A stretch of DNA of 64,000 nt from Chlamydiales bacterium (GTDB taxonomy: Bacteria > Chlamydiota > Chlamydiia > Chlamydiales > JAJFMA01): assembly GCA_030679955.1 (NCBI GenBank), contig JAUXSF010000030.1, positions 103,219-167,218 on the forward strand, in the 5' to 3' direction. Below, piece after piece: positions 17,459 through 26,175 of the stretch; the first letter of the stretch is position 1; every line of letters starts with the position of its first letter. Below the pieces are notes generated by a model, which was given only the letters and a program-made list of their open reading frames with translations, made no database searches and was not told the origin of the DNA. The position numbers were made by a program, and so were the translations under genes.

Positions 17459-18544
17459 CTATTGACCAATAGTATTTGCGATGGAACGATAACTATTTCC
17501 TGTTAATATTGATACTAGGCGGATTGGATCATTCCTATACCCATTCGTGCCCTCACCACCTTGATAGAATCCATATTTTCTAATGTAGTCTATAGTGCCG
17601 TACGCTATATTCATAGATTCTCCGGTAGCGATGTTTTTTAACCAAAGGTCACTTGGTAATATATAGGCGTTACTCCTCCAATCTTCTTTAAAATGAAATC
17701 CGTATTTTTTAAAACAATCATAAAACCAATCAACTGCGCTTTTGGCAAATAAATTCTCTTGATATCCGCAGGTATCAAATCTTATGGCATTCAACAGTTG
17801 AAACCTGGAGCCATTGCCAATTGTATTATTTTGAAGCTTGGCTACATCATAAATCAGAGGGCCATAGCCATGATCATTTATCGGCCATGCTTTTTCAAAA
17901 ATGGCTTCCAAGTGATTAGCAATTTCGATATGTGTTGTCCCTAAAGCAGACACGGTTTTCCAATCTTTTTGTAAGATATCCTTGAGGTTTTCTGATGCAC
18001 CGAGAAAACCACTATGGGCAAGGACGCCCGGGCGTGCTCTTCTTTCAATATCGCTGATAGCGATTCCATTAATTTGCTTTAAGCCGCTAATAGACTGAAA
18101 GTTATCGATTTCAGTAGCCATAATACGATTTGGGTCAGCTTTGGACAGGATAAAGTTGTCGTATGGAGTTGCCGATAAGTTTTTCAGCAAATAAAAAATA
18201 GGGACAGCAATAGCTACGCTCACTAAGCTTGTAGTAATTAGCCTCATAGCCGTTTGTTTTTTTATTTTCTCCACGCTGGATTTAATGTTTTTTGCTATAG
18301 AAATGGGTGAATAATCTGACGGTTTTTTAAAGGAGCTTATTCCTAGCGCGGCAAATCCTGTAAGAACGCAAGCCAATGGGAGTATGGGTGCGCCTCGTAG
18401 AGAAAAAAAAGCGGCGGAGCCTGCTAAAGCAAGGATACTCCCACCTATTATTTTTAGTTCTAACTTTTCTTTTTTTTTCGGTACTTCGGGAGAGAATAAT
18501 AAAGATATCCAAAGTTTCGCTGAGTTTATATCTATAGCTGTCAT
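17459..18544 (-). CDS. Membrane protein of unknown function, cargo of the tRNA-Ser segment
   Basis: The start is set by an AAGGTG ribosome site 7 bases before the ATG. Three hydrophobic helices lie in the first 130 residues: about 35-50, about 53-70 (LPLACVLTGFAALGISS), and about 102-122 (LITTSLVSVAIAVPIFYLL). The 230-residue C-terminal domain is soluble and rich in aromatic and charged residues (for example HGYGPLIYDVAKL and KSAVDWFYDCFKKYGFHF); I do not recognise it. The gene faces hicAB and lies inside the direct repeats. It could be a surface or inclusion-membrane protein. Confidence 0.65.
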   Translation of the reverse strand: MTAIDINSAKLWISLLFSPEVPKKKEKLELKIIGGSILALAGSAAFFSLRGAPILPLACVLTGFAALGISSFKKPSDYSPISIAKNIKSSVEKIKKQTAMRLITTSLVSVAIAVPIFYLLKNLSATPYDNFILSKADPNRIMATEIDNFQSISGLKQINGIAISDIERRARPGVLAHSGFLGASENLKDILQKDWKTVSALGTTHIEIANHLEAIFEKAWPINDHGYGPLIYDVAKLQNNTIGNGSRFQLLNAIRFDTCGYQENLFAKSAVDWFYDCFKKYGFHFKEDWRSNAYILPSDLWLKNIATGESMNIAYGTIDYIRKYGFYQGGEGTNGYRNDPIRLVSILTGNSYRSIANTIGQ

Positions 18545-18676
18545 TATTCACCTTGTAAGATTTATGGATATTTTGTCGCCGCGTTAGATTGTATCCTTCA
18601 CCTTTTAAGATGCAGTAAAGAAAGCATTAAGGTATGAGTTCTTGTGGCAGGTGCTCGTATATGGGAAAAAAGAGAA

Positions 18677-18761
18677 CGGAAGAGGTAGGATTCGAACCCA
18701 CGGTACCTTGCGGTACTTCTGTTTTCAAGACAGACGCATTCGGCCACTCTGCCACTCTTCC
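18677..18761 (-). tRNA. tRNA-Ser, anticodon UGA
   Basis: The reverse strand folds as an 85-base class II tRNA. The acceptor stem is GGAAGAG/CTCTTCC with discriminator G, and the anticodon loop CTTGAAA sits in a TCTGT/ACAGA stem. A variable-arm hairpin GTACCGCAAGGTAC and a GGTTCGAATCC T-arm follow. CCA is not encoded. The 3' half is duplicated exactly at 16401-16466. Confidence 0.95.
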
Positions 18762-18928
18762 GTAAGACCTTCTTGTATACTCTATAGATCCATATAAATC
18801 AAACTTTTTGTCCAATTTACTTACCCTAATTAAGGAACCAGCTTCAAAGTGGTAAATTATTTTTACAATTAATTAACATAGCTGGGATAATGAAACTGTA
18901 AGCGATTGAAAGGTAGTTACTTAATACA

Positions 18929-18958
18929 TTGATTGATGATCGACATACATACTATAAA
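18929..18958 (+). promoter_or_regulatory. Sigma-70-like promoter very close to the 18971 gene
   Basis: TTGATT at 18929-18934 and TATAAA at 18953-18958 are 18 bases apart. Transcription would start only a few bases before the ATG at 18971, so the message would have almost no leader. Confidence 0.35.
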
Positions 18959-18970
18959 TAAGGATGACAC

Positions 18971-21208
18971 ATGAGACGGCGAGATGGCGAAGAGCCTACA
19001 AACTTGACGATAGTTGAGGCGGTGGAGACTCTATCGAGTATCGCGGACTTAGACTTGGAGCGGGACATTGGAGTGAGCCAGCGCCATGATATCGCGGTAG
19101 GTGGAAGGCCTATTACTTACCGGACGGTACACTGGTTGCAGCAAACAGATGCTGATGCCACGCTAGATGTGATTAAAGACACATTTCGAGTCGTCCTGCG
19201 TTATGTGCGCAGTTTCTATAAGGAAGAGCACGGCTACCTTACAGACTCGCAAACGGTAGAGGGGATAAAGACTATAATGGTGTTGGTGGGCGAAGCTGCT
19301 AAGAAGCTCGACCGTTTCACCAAACTTTTCCACGGTGCGCGTTCTGCCAGCGTGATGAATACCAAAGAATACAAGGCGCTTCAGGAGTTTTATCAGAAGC
19401 GAATTGCTCGCAAGATAGATGAGGGCACATTGGGAAAATGGGTGTTGGCGCTAACGGCACCACGCCTGCCCAAAGTTGCTGAAGCTCCGGTGGAAGTGCC
19501 TACTGTGGTCGACATGAGCAAGAGGGTGATTGTCGATTTAGATACAGTTAAGAGAGACGCCGAATACGAACTATTTTTCATGCGCAAGGACGATGGAACG
19601 CGTTATTTCGGGCCCGCTTTGCTGCGCAATATACGGCTAGTCTGTGACTTTGGGGACTATTTTGGCGAAACCAAGGGTGATGATCCATTGGGGCATTTGG
19701 ATGTTTGGCGTGACTGGATGTATCAGATTACTGCTAGAAGCATCGTCAAAACGGTTCGCAAGGGAGCTGACAACTTTTACCGCCTATATGCGGCGGAGAA
19801 AGATCAGGAGGTCGTAGGTCTAGTGAACTATATGTTGATGTCTCTTTTGCTGGCAGCTAATCCACGCAATCTAAAGCGTAATAGGCCCATCAAGAGCTGT
19901 CACCTGTATTTCATAGACTTTCAGAACTTTTTACGAGAGATACTGAGTTCACGCGAGTACCAGAAGTTGGTGGCCTATGCGCCTAAGAAGACGCATAAGC
20001 TAGCATGGTGCGTACTGAACCTTATTCATGAAGTTTGTGAGGGGCTTTATGTCCATGCTGTTGGGTACAGTGAGTTTCCTCCGCTTATCATGAACTTGAT
20101 TGAGAAGGCACGCCGTGCTTTTGTGGTACCTGATGCGGAAGAACCTGTCCAAACCAACTGGTGGGACAGTTTAGGCGAAGACTACAACGCCATGTTGAAG
20201 CTGCTTAAGCGTCACCCGAACGGACCCATGTATAAGATTTTGGATATGTTGAAGGATGAAGAGCACCAGTACTTCGATCCATTGGTACAAGATAACATAC
20301 CCAATCGTTGGTTTGATATGCATATCGGCGACTGGATAATCAATAATGTGCGTATGCCTTCACCTATACGCCAAGATTATATACATAAGGCCATGTGCAA
20401 TGACGAATTTAAAGGTGTGTTGAGGAGTTACCGCGACACTCCTAATCATGGTAATCACTTGTTATTTAACCTCCAGGATCGCACTTCATGGCTAGAACAT
20501 AGCCGTTGTGATGTTTTGGAGAGGTTACAGGACAAGAGTGATTTTTCCAGTCATTTGCGCGTAGTCACCTTGGCAACACACACTGACTTTTACCAGCAAG
20601 TAGCCCCTTACCATGAAGCTAACCATGCTGAACCCTTTATGGAGCAGCTGTTAGATCATATGACTGGTGATGGCAGTGGTTACTTCTTCCCCGATTCGAT
20701 ACGCAAAGGGTTGAAGTCTGACTTCCTATCAGATGTGATAAAAGGTGTTCATGAGGTGTTTTACGGTGCTCGTAACATCTTGTTGCGTCGCGAGCGGCTA
20801 GACTTCATTCAGCTGGTGCACATGTTTGTATCGCTGAAGGTCATGGAGATCGTTAAGCCGGAGAGCATCAGCTTCACCTGTAAAGACGGTGTTGACATCG
20901 GTAGTTCGTACAGTGCCCTGCTGTATGGCATGTTGAAGCTGTTTAATCGTGATGAGATGACAGCACGAGACACCGAATACTTGTACCTTATGATGTTTGG
21001 GCCCCCGCTGTTCATCCGTGAACGAGCAATGTTGCCTGAACACTTCCATAGGGCTTTAGGAGCCCTAAAGGCTATAGCTTTGGCTCGGGAAGAGCATGGT
21101 TTTTCTGCGTTCCGTCGTGCTTTAGACACGCACTTAACAAAATTATACACGTTACCTATGTTGGGAAGTGACACAGCAATTCCCGAGCCCGTTCAAGTTT
21201 TGTACTAG
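18971..21208 (+). CDS. Large helical protein in the position of chlamydial CT837, unknown function
   Basis: A 745-residue soluble protein with no signal peptide, membrane segment or motif I recognise. AAGGA lies about 8 bases before the ATG. It is rich in helices with scattered aromatic and charged residues (HDIAVGGRPITYRTVHWLQ, FIDFQNFLREILSSREYQKL). In C. trachomatis a large hypothetical protein (CT837) precedes the lptG-lptF-tilS-ftsH genes, so I take this as the likely orthologue from position, not from a computed match. Four genes have been inserted between it and lptG here. Confidence 0.6.
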   Translation: MRRRDGEEPTNLTIVEAVETLSSIADLDLERDIGVSQRHDIAVGGRPITYRTVHWLQQTDADATLDVIKDTFRVVLRYVRSFYKEEHGYLTDSQTVEGIKTIMVLVGEAAKKLDRFTKLFHGARSASVMNTKEYKALQEFYQKRIARKIDEGTLGKWVLALTAPRLPKVAEAPVEVPTVVDMSKRVIVDLDTVKRDAEYELFFMRKDDGTRYFGPALLRNIRLVCDFGDYFGETKGDDPLGHLDVWRDWMYQITARSIVKTVRKGADNFYRLYAAEKDQEVVGLVNYMLMSLLLAANPRNLKRNRPIKSCHLYFIDFQNFLREILSSREYQKLVAYAPKKTHKLAWCVLNLIHEVCEGLYVHAVGYSEFPPLIMNLIEKARRAFVVPDAEEPVQTNWWDSLGEDYNAMLKLLKRHPNGPMYKILDMLKDEEHQYFDPLVQDNIPNRWFDMHIGDWIINNVRMPSPIRQDYIHKAMCNDEFKGVLRSYRDTPNHGNHLLFNLQDRTSWLEHSRCDVLERLQDKSDFSSHLRVVTLATHTDFYQQVAPYHEANHAEPFMEQLLDHMTGDGSGYFFPDSIRKGLKSDFLSDVIKGVHEVFYGARNILLRRERLDFIQLVHMFVSLKVMEIVKPESISFTCKDGVDIGSSYSALLYGMLKLFNRDEMTARDTEYLYLMMFGPPLFIRERAMLPEHFHRALGALKAIALAREEHGFSAFRRALDTHLTKLYTLPMLGSDTAIPEPVQVLY

Positions 21209-21216
21209 AGGGAGAT

Positions 21217-21282
21217 TTAACGCAAAGACGCAGAGGCGCAGAGAAGAGATGCCTTCTTTGCGCCTCTGCGTCTTTGCGTTAA
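21217..21282. repeat. TTAACGCAAAG inverted repeat (copy 1), between convergent genes
   Basis: Thirty bases starting TTAACGCAAAGACGCAGAGG pair with 21253-21282 with one mismatch. Related copies are at 31575-31641, 40223-40289 and 60380-60480, plus one isolated arm near 54074-54111. Position between convergent genes fits a bidirectional terminator. Confidence 0.75.
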
Positions 21283-21293
21283 AATTTCTCTTC

Positions 21294-22790
21294 TTAGAAA
21301 GCGTAAACTTTAGCGTACTTGCTATTCAAGTAGTTGATGAATGGATCAGCGTTGATCTCCTTCCCTGTAACTTTCTTCAACAGTTCTGGAGCAGTATAGG
21401 CCTTGCCGTGCTTGTGGATATTATTGCATAGCCATTCGCGGACGAAAGCGAACTCACCTTTGGCTATGGTCTCTTGCCACTTGGGGTTAGCCGCCTCAAA
21501 TGTTTCAAAGAGTTGTGCTGCGTAGACGTTGCCTAGGGAATAGGATGGGAAGTAGCCAAAGGCACCCAAGGACCAATGGATATCTTGTAGGCAGCCTTGT
21601 GAGTCGTTTTTAGGCACGACACCTAATAATTCTTTCATTTTAGCATTCCAGGCTTCCGGCAGGTCGCGAACTTTCAGAGAACCCTCAATCAGCTGCATTT
21701 CTAACTCATAGCGCAGGATAACGTGCAGGGTATAGGTCACTTCATCAGCCTCAACACGGATAAGGGAGGGCTGTACTTTGTTAATTGCCCGCCAGATATT
21801 TTGCGGGGTTGTTTTCGCGAAATGTGTCGGAAAATGCTTTTGCAGCAAGGGCAAACCGAATGTCCAGAAGGGCTGGCTAAGGCCTATGCGTGTTTCCCAG
21901 AAGCGCGATTGACTCTCGTGGATGCCGTTGGAGATAGCTTCTCCTAATGGCGAGCCGTATTCCTCGGCGGGCAAATTTTGTTCATACAGTCCATGGCCGA
22001 ATTCATGCAAGGTGGTAAGGATGTTTCCTACAGCATCTGTAAGGTCTACACGCGTGGTGATTCGGCTGTCGGTGGGGTGGCTGGCGCTGGAAAAGGGATG
22101 TGTGGAGATATCTAGACGTCCACACGTCATATTAAAGCCAACAAACTTTAGCAAGTCAGTTGCTAACTCCATCTGTTGCTGTTCAGGGAAGTGACCTTTG
22201 ATGATGGAATCATCTACTTGCTTGCTTGCCGTGATCTTTTGCAGCAAGGGAACGATTGCCTTTCTTAGCGTACCAAAGAGCTTACTGATATCTTTGGACG
22301 GCATATAGGGTTCAAAAAGGTCTAGCAGAGCGTCGTAGGGGTGTTCATCATAGCCTAGGAGGTCCGCCTTTTTGCGGCAAAGGTTGACAATCTTCTCTAA
22401 CCAAGGGGAGAAGCTGCCAAAATCATTATCTAGGCGCGCGGCACGCCAAACAACAGAGGCATCGGACGTAACTTTGGTAAAAGTCTCGACAAACTTTCTG
22501 GGCAGTGCGGTTGCGATGCGAAAGTCACGTTGCCATTCACGAACAGCAGCAGTTTGACGTGGGCTAAGGTCGGCGCCATTTTCCGCCAAATTGTTCAGTG
22601 CTTTGCGGTATTTAGTGTTTGTGCGCTTTTCGTGGATCATTCCTGCTAGTAGCTTGCGCTGTTCTGAGCGTATTTCCGCCGCTGCTTCAGGCATGTAGGT
22701 TTCGGCATCCCAACCTAGGTGCGCGGTGATTCCATCGAGTATTTTAGCTTCACGGGATTGATTGAATAGCTTTTGGTATAAGTCTGTCAT
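21294..22790 (-). CDS. M32-family metallocarboxypeptidase (carboxypeptidase Taq type)
   Basis: The 498-residue length and helical content fit carboxypeptidase Taq. The zinc motif HEFGH is at residues 262-266 (His262, Glu263, His266), followed by GLYEQNLP and the downstream GSPLGEAISNGIHESQSRFWE stretch whose HES supplies the third zinc ligand. M32 enzymes remove C-terminal residues from peptides in the cytoplasm. The N-terminus (LYQKLFNQSREAKILDGITAHLGWDAETYMP) is typical of the family. Ten bases separate its start from the alr stop, so the two are probably co-transcribed. It recycles peptides and is not part of the conserved chlamydial order here. Confidence 0.92.
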   Translation of the reverse strand: MTDLYQKLFNQSREAKILDGITAHLGWDAETYMPEAAAEIRSEQRKLLAGMIHEKRTNTKYRKALNNLAENGADLSPRQTAAVREWQRDFRIATALPRKFVETFTKVTSDASVVWRAARLDNDFGSFSPWLEKIVNLCRKKADLLGYDEHPYDALLDLFEPYMPSKDISKLFGTLRKAIVPLLQKITASKQVDDSIIKGHFPEQQQMELATDLLKFVGFNMTCGRLDISTHPFSSASHPTDSRITTRVDLTDAVGNILTTLHEFGHGLYEQNLPAEEYGSPLGEAISNGIHESQSRFWETRIGLSQPFWTFGLPLLQKHFPTHFAKTTPQNIWRAINKVQPSLIRVEADEVTYTLHVILRYELEMQLIEGSLKVRDLPEAWNAKMKELLGVVPKNDSQGCLQDIHWSLGAFGYFPSYSLGNVYAAQLFETFEAANPKWQETIAKGEFAFVREWLCNNIHKHGKAYTAPELLKKVTGKEINADPFINYLNSKYAKVYAF

Positions 22791-22799
22791 GATGATTCC

Positions 22800-23927
22800 T
22801 TATTCATAGACAAAGTGTCTTTTTATACGCGGTCCTAGGCAGGAAATAAGTTCGTGAGCGACTGAGCCGCCATGGGCAGCCAGTTCTTCCGGAGCCAGGT
22901 AGTGGCCTTGATCGTTGATGCCGAAGATGAGTACTTCGTCGCCCACCTGTGCTTCGGGAATGTGTGTGATATCCACCATCATGTAATCCATGCAAATGGT
23001 GCCTATCATGGAAGCCCTTTTGCCTCGGATCATGACCTGTCCTTTGCCGCTATAGTGACGATGTATTCCATCGAAATAACCCAGCGGTAGAATGGCTATT
23101 CTCTCATTAGGCTGCTGGATACGGTAAGCGCGGCCATAACCCACGGTCTCACCTTCTCGGCATTGATTGATGCCCGCAATGTGTGACTTTAATGAAAGCG
23201 CTAGTTTTAGATCACAGCGTGTTTGTGTTTCCGAGCCGTGCAGCCCGAAAATTGCTAGGCCTACTCTGACCATATTGCAAGCAGGGAAATTATGTCTTAA
23301 CACAGCGGAGGAGTTGGCGGCATGTCGCCAGCGTACGGAAATTCCCTGACCCTCAATGCACTTTATCACTGTTTCTAGCAGGGCATACTGCTGACGGGTA
23401 AACTGATCGGCCTCGGGTGATTCTGAGCAGGCTAGATGAGTAAACACACCTTCTAGCTGTAACGATGGGTGTTCTGCGATTAGCGCAGCCAGCTCTAGCG
23501 CATCTTCAGGGCGGCACCCTAACCTTCCCATTCCTGTATCGATATTCAGGTGCACTTTGGCCTGTTTTTGTTGAGCAGTGGCTTCTTTGGCTAATGCTTC
23601 GATCAAGGCACGGCAGCTTACGCCAACCTCTATTCCCCAATGAACCGCCAATGCTGCCTCGATTGGAAGAGCATTTAGGCTAAAAACTGCTTGTGAAGCA
23701 CCTGAGCGCTTCAGGTTAACGCCTTCATCGACAAAGGCAACACCCAAAATATCGACTCCACAGGTCTTTAGAAAGGTCGCCATGCGAATCTCTTCCGTGC
23801 CATAGGCTAGAGCCTTCACCATCACCATCACACGAGTGTAGGGGGCTAGCTTAGCTCTAATAGCCTGAATGTTCTGCTTAACTGCAGCCAGATTTACTGT
23901 GTAAGTGTTTAGCGCAATCGGTTCCAT
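22800..23927 (-). CDS. alr: Alanine racemase
   Basis: A PLP-dependent fold III racemase that converts L- to D-alanine for peptidoglycan. The PLP lysine lies in VMVKALAYG (Lys38 from the chosen start); most homologues have KADAYGHG, so the segment after Lys differs. The catalytic Tyr region reads TVGYGRAY, and ICMDYMMVDIT matches the family's MDQ/Y-x-x-VD block. I chose the ATG at 23927, which gives 375 residues and begins EPIALNTYTVNLAAV as in relatives. The longer frame from 24008 would run to within 20 bases of the divergent gene's start. Classical Chlamydiaceae lack alr and use GlyA instead, so its presence is notable. Confidence 0.88.
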   Translation of the reverse strand: MEPIALNTYTVNLAAVKQNIQAIRAKLAPYTRVMVMVKALAYGTEEIRMATFLKTCGVDILGVAFVDEGVNLKRSGASQAVFSLNALPIEAALAVHWGIEVGVSCRALIEALAKEATAQQKQAKVHLNIDTGMGRLGCRPEDALELAALIAEHPSLQLEGVFTHLACSESPEADQFTRQQYALLETVIKCIEGQGISVRWRHAANSSAVLRHNFPACNMVRVGLAIFGLHGSETQTRCDLKLALSLKSHIAGINQCREGETVGYGRAYRIQQPNERIAILPLGYFDGIHRHYSGKGQVMIRGKRASMIGTICMDYMMVDITHIPEAQVGDEVLIFGINDQGHYLAPEELAAHGGSVAHELISCLGPRIKRHFVYE

Positions 23928-24028
23928 GCCGACAGAGTACCTTAAGTTGCAATTTCTTAATACCGTGTTTACGTACCTTTGATCTTTCTTTGCTATGCTT
24001 GTAATCATTATTGATAACAGGTGGTGAA

Positions 24029-24964
24029 ATGGGAGTATTATGTGCGACGCAGTCTAATTGGATGCATCCAACTAGCGAACTAATAATTAAAGCTCAAGAC
24101 CTAAAAAAAAGCACAGATTTTATTGACCGTGAGATTTGTTCGCGGACTGTGGCTATCTCCGCCATTGGTTGTTCTACCATTGAAAGCATCGGCGAATTGG
24201 CCGTGGCTGGAACATTAATGACCTGTGCAGCGATTCGCACACCGGTATGTTATGGACTGAGAGCTCTCTTTGTCGCTACTTGGGTGGTTATTGGAGTTTT
24301 GTGCGAGCAAGCTCTTGTAAAGAGCCCTATTCGATGGGTACAATTTGTTGTGTTGCAGGTTATGCTGGGCTTTAATAGTCCTGGCCATTGGGTAGCTCAG
24401 TGGAAGCTTTGGGCGCGTATACTGCATTCCATGGGTGAATTTGCCAATGGCTGTGCTGCCTACGCTGATCAGATTGAGAGGGCGGTCGATCGCGTGGCTA
24501 GTTGGGAGCACGGGAAAGATCACTTAAAGCGAGCCTCTTCTCTGGCAATATTTGCTATCACAGCAACAGCAGCTTCTGCTAGTCCAGAGCGTCTAGCTAG
24601 TAAATATCAGCGGGCTGTTGAGCCTTTGCGCCATCGTGGTGGGCTTCTTAGCCGCATAGGCTTATGCCTCTACCAGCACAGGCGTTTAGTCGCCACCACT
24701 ACATTGCTAGCCGCGGGTGCTATCGCACACCTGAATATGCCTGGAGCTGCTGAGCGGGTGGAGCTCGCTAAAATGTTGACGGACGAAGGTCTTAAGCACG
24801 CGGGTACAGCTTTCACAGCAACGAAGGACTGCGTCGTATGGAGTGCAGATAAAACCCTAGGGGAGGCTTGGAGATACCTTACCAACAAGCCTGATTTTCA
24901 TCAGTTCAATGCGGCGATAAAAGAATTAAGAGATGAGTTGGCCCACATAAAGGCCCAGCGATAG
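24029..24964 (+). CDS. Multi-helix membrane protein, paralogue of the 25099 gene
   Basis: The ATG at 24029 is chosen because AGGTGGTG lies just upstream; a TTG at 24011 opens the same frame. The 311-residue protein has hydrophobic stretches at about 40-75, 77-95 and 210-235 and a charged C-terminal helix (AIKELRDELAHIKAQR). SRTVAISAIGCSTIESIGELAVAGT aligns with SRSACVAAVGTAMLESSAHILMSAGT in the gene at 25099-26175, so the two arose by tandem duplication. I recognise no family. It is divergent from alr, with about 100 bases for both promoters. Confidence 0.65.
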   Translation: MGVLCATQSNWMHPTSELIIKAQDLKKSTDFIDREICSRTVAISAIGCSTIESIGELAVAGTLMTCAAIRTPVCYGLRALFVATWVVIGVLCEQALVKSPIRWVQFVVLQVMLGFNSPGHWVAQWKLWARILHSMGEFANGCAAYADQIERAVDRVASWEHGKDHLKRASSLAIFAITATAASASPERLASKYQRAVEPLRHRGGLLSRIGLCLYQHRRLVATTTLLAAGAIAHLNMPGAAERVELAKMLTDEGLKHAGTAFTATKDCVVWSADKTLGEAWRYLTNKPDFHQFNAAIKELRDELAHIKAQR

Positions 24965-24978
24965 GTAGGGATTAAATT

Positions 24979-25006
24979 TGAGAGCGGTGACAAGTCACCG
25001 CACTCA
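24979..25006. repeat. Dispersed GCGGTGAC hairpin (copy 2)
   Basis: TGAGAGCGGTGAC pairs with GTCACCGCACTCA across a two-base AA loop (one mismatch). It lies between two genes read in the same direction and belongs to the family at 6910-6941 and 47233-47350. Confidence 0.65.
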
Positions 25007-25098
25007 ATATTTCCTGAAGAAGCAAAAAACCCCTTTACCAATTCTTAACGGAATGGTGTTATTTTAAATCGCTTTGTAAGAGAAGCTATGGAGAGAAA

Positions 25099-26175
25099 AT
25101 GGCGGATTTTGCCCTTACAGTGCGTGGAGCTCAGTCATGGGTACCCATTTTGGGTAGTCCTACTGTTGCGTTGGCTCGGTGTGTTGAGCATTGTCGGGAC
25201 AAAAATGGAAGCTGGTTTCAGCGCCAAGTAGTATCTCGTAGCGCTTGCGTGGCGGCTGTTGGAACCGCGATGTTAGAATCCTCAGCGCACATTCTTATGT
25301 CTGCCGGAACCTGTAGCGGTGTTGTTGGACGAATAATGATACGTGCATTCAACCGCTTTATTGCTGGTGCTGTTGCTGCGGTCTGGGGCATGGTTTATGG
25401 TGGCATGATCTCGCTTAACGTCACTGTTTGGTTACGTCGTATCATCATTAACGTCGTTTTGTTCTCCCGCGATATCAGTATTGCTTGGGAGCATTGGATG
25501 GAGCGTCGTGTCGCCGCGACCGATCTTCTATGGCTTAGCACACGGTTGTGGGCTATGGCTTTTAGGGTTGATACGTTTATGCGCCAAGGTTTAAACATGA
25601 CGCGAGTAGCGCATCACGCCAATCAGAGTTGGCACTATTTAGTCTTTGCTGCGCAGAATGCTGCTATCGGAGTTACAAGCCCTGACGAGTTAGTAAAAAG
25701 CTGCAAGGATCATCAGTTAGGTAAGGGAATGCCCCCACGCTCGCTGGCGACGCGTATATGGAAGGTCATGATGCGGCATAAATGGAAGACTATGGTACTG
25801 ACCTTCGCGGCCTGCGCGGCAATGGATTATGCAATACGTAAGCCGGACAACTTCCAAGAATACCTAACGGATTCTGGTAATCGCGCAATGATTGCTGGCG
25901 GTTGGTTAATGTCTCACAGTTTTGGCATTCTTGTGGATGTTAAGCACGTGTTAGCTAGCATTAAAAATTGGGTTCCTAAAGATTTGGAACTTAAAGAACT
26001 ACAAATCGATAATCTAAAGCTCGACATAGCGCTGAAGAAAAATCAGTTGAAGGCTTATGGTGAGATTGAGTTCGACAAGATTTTGGGTAGAAAAACTCAA
26101 TATGCTGCTCTTGGAGTGAATGTCAACGAAGCGTCAGATAGTTCCAACTGGCTACGGCAGTGGCTGCCATTATAG
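25099..26175 (+). CDS. Multi-helix membrane protein, paralogue of the 24029 gene
   Basis: GGAGAG four bases before the ATG fixes the start. The 358 residues include hydrophobic helices at about 45-75, 85-120 and 235-250, then a charged helical tail (LELKELQIDNLKLDIALKKNQLK) likely to form a coiled coil. The N-terminal third is related to the preceding gene. No family is recognised. The last 53 bases overlap the 3' end of lptG on the other strand. Placement beside LPS-export genes may be chance. Confidence 0.65.
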   Translation: MADFALTVRGAQSWVPILGSPTVALARCVEHCRDKNGSWFQRQVVSRSACVAAVGTAMLESSAHILMSAGTCSGVVGRIMIRAFNRFIAGAVAAVWGMVYGGMISLNVTVWLRRIIINVVLFSRDISIAWEHWMERRVAATDLLWLSTRLWAMAFRVDTFMRQGLNMTRVAHHANQSWHYLVFAAQNAAIGVTSPDELVKSCKDHQLGKGMPPRSLATRIWKVMMRHKWKTMVLTFAACAAMDYAIRKPDNFQEYLTDSGNRAMIAGGWLMSHSFGILVDVKHVLASIKNWVPKDLELKELQIDNLKLDIALKKNQLKAYGEIEFDKILGRKTQYAALGVNVNEASDSSNWLRQWLPL

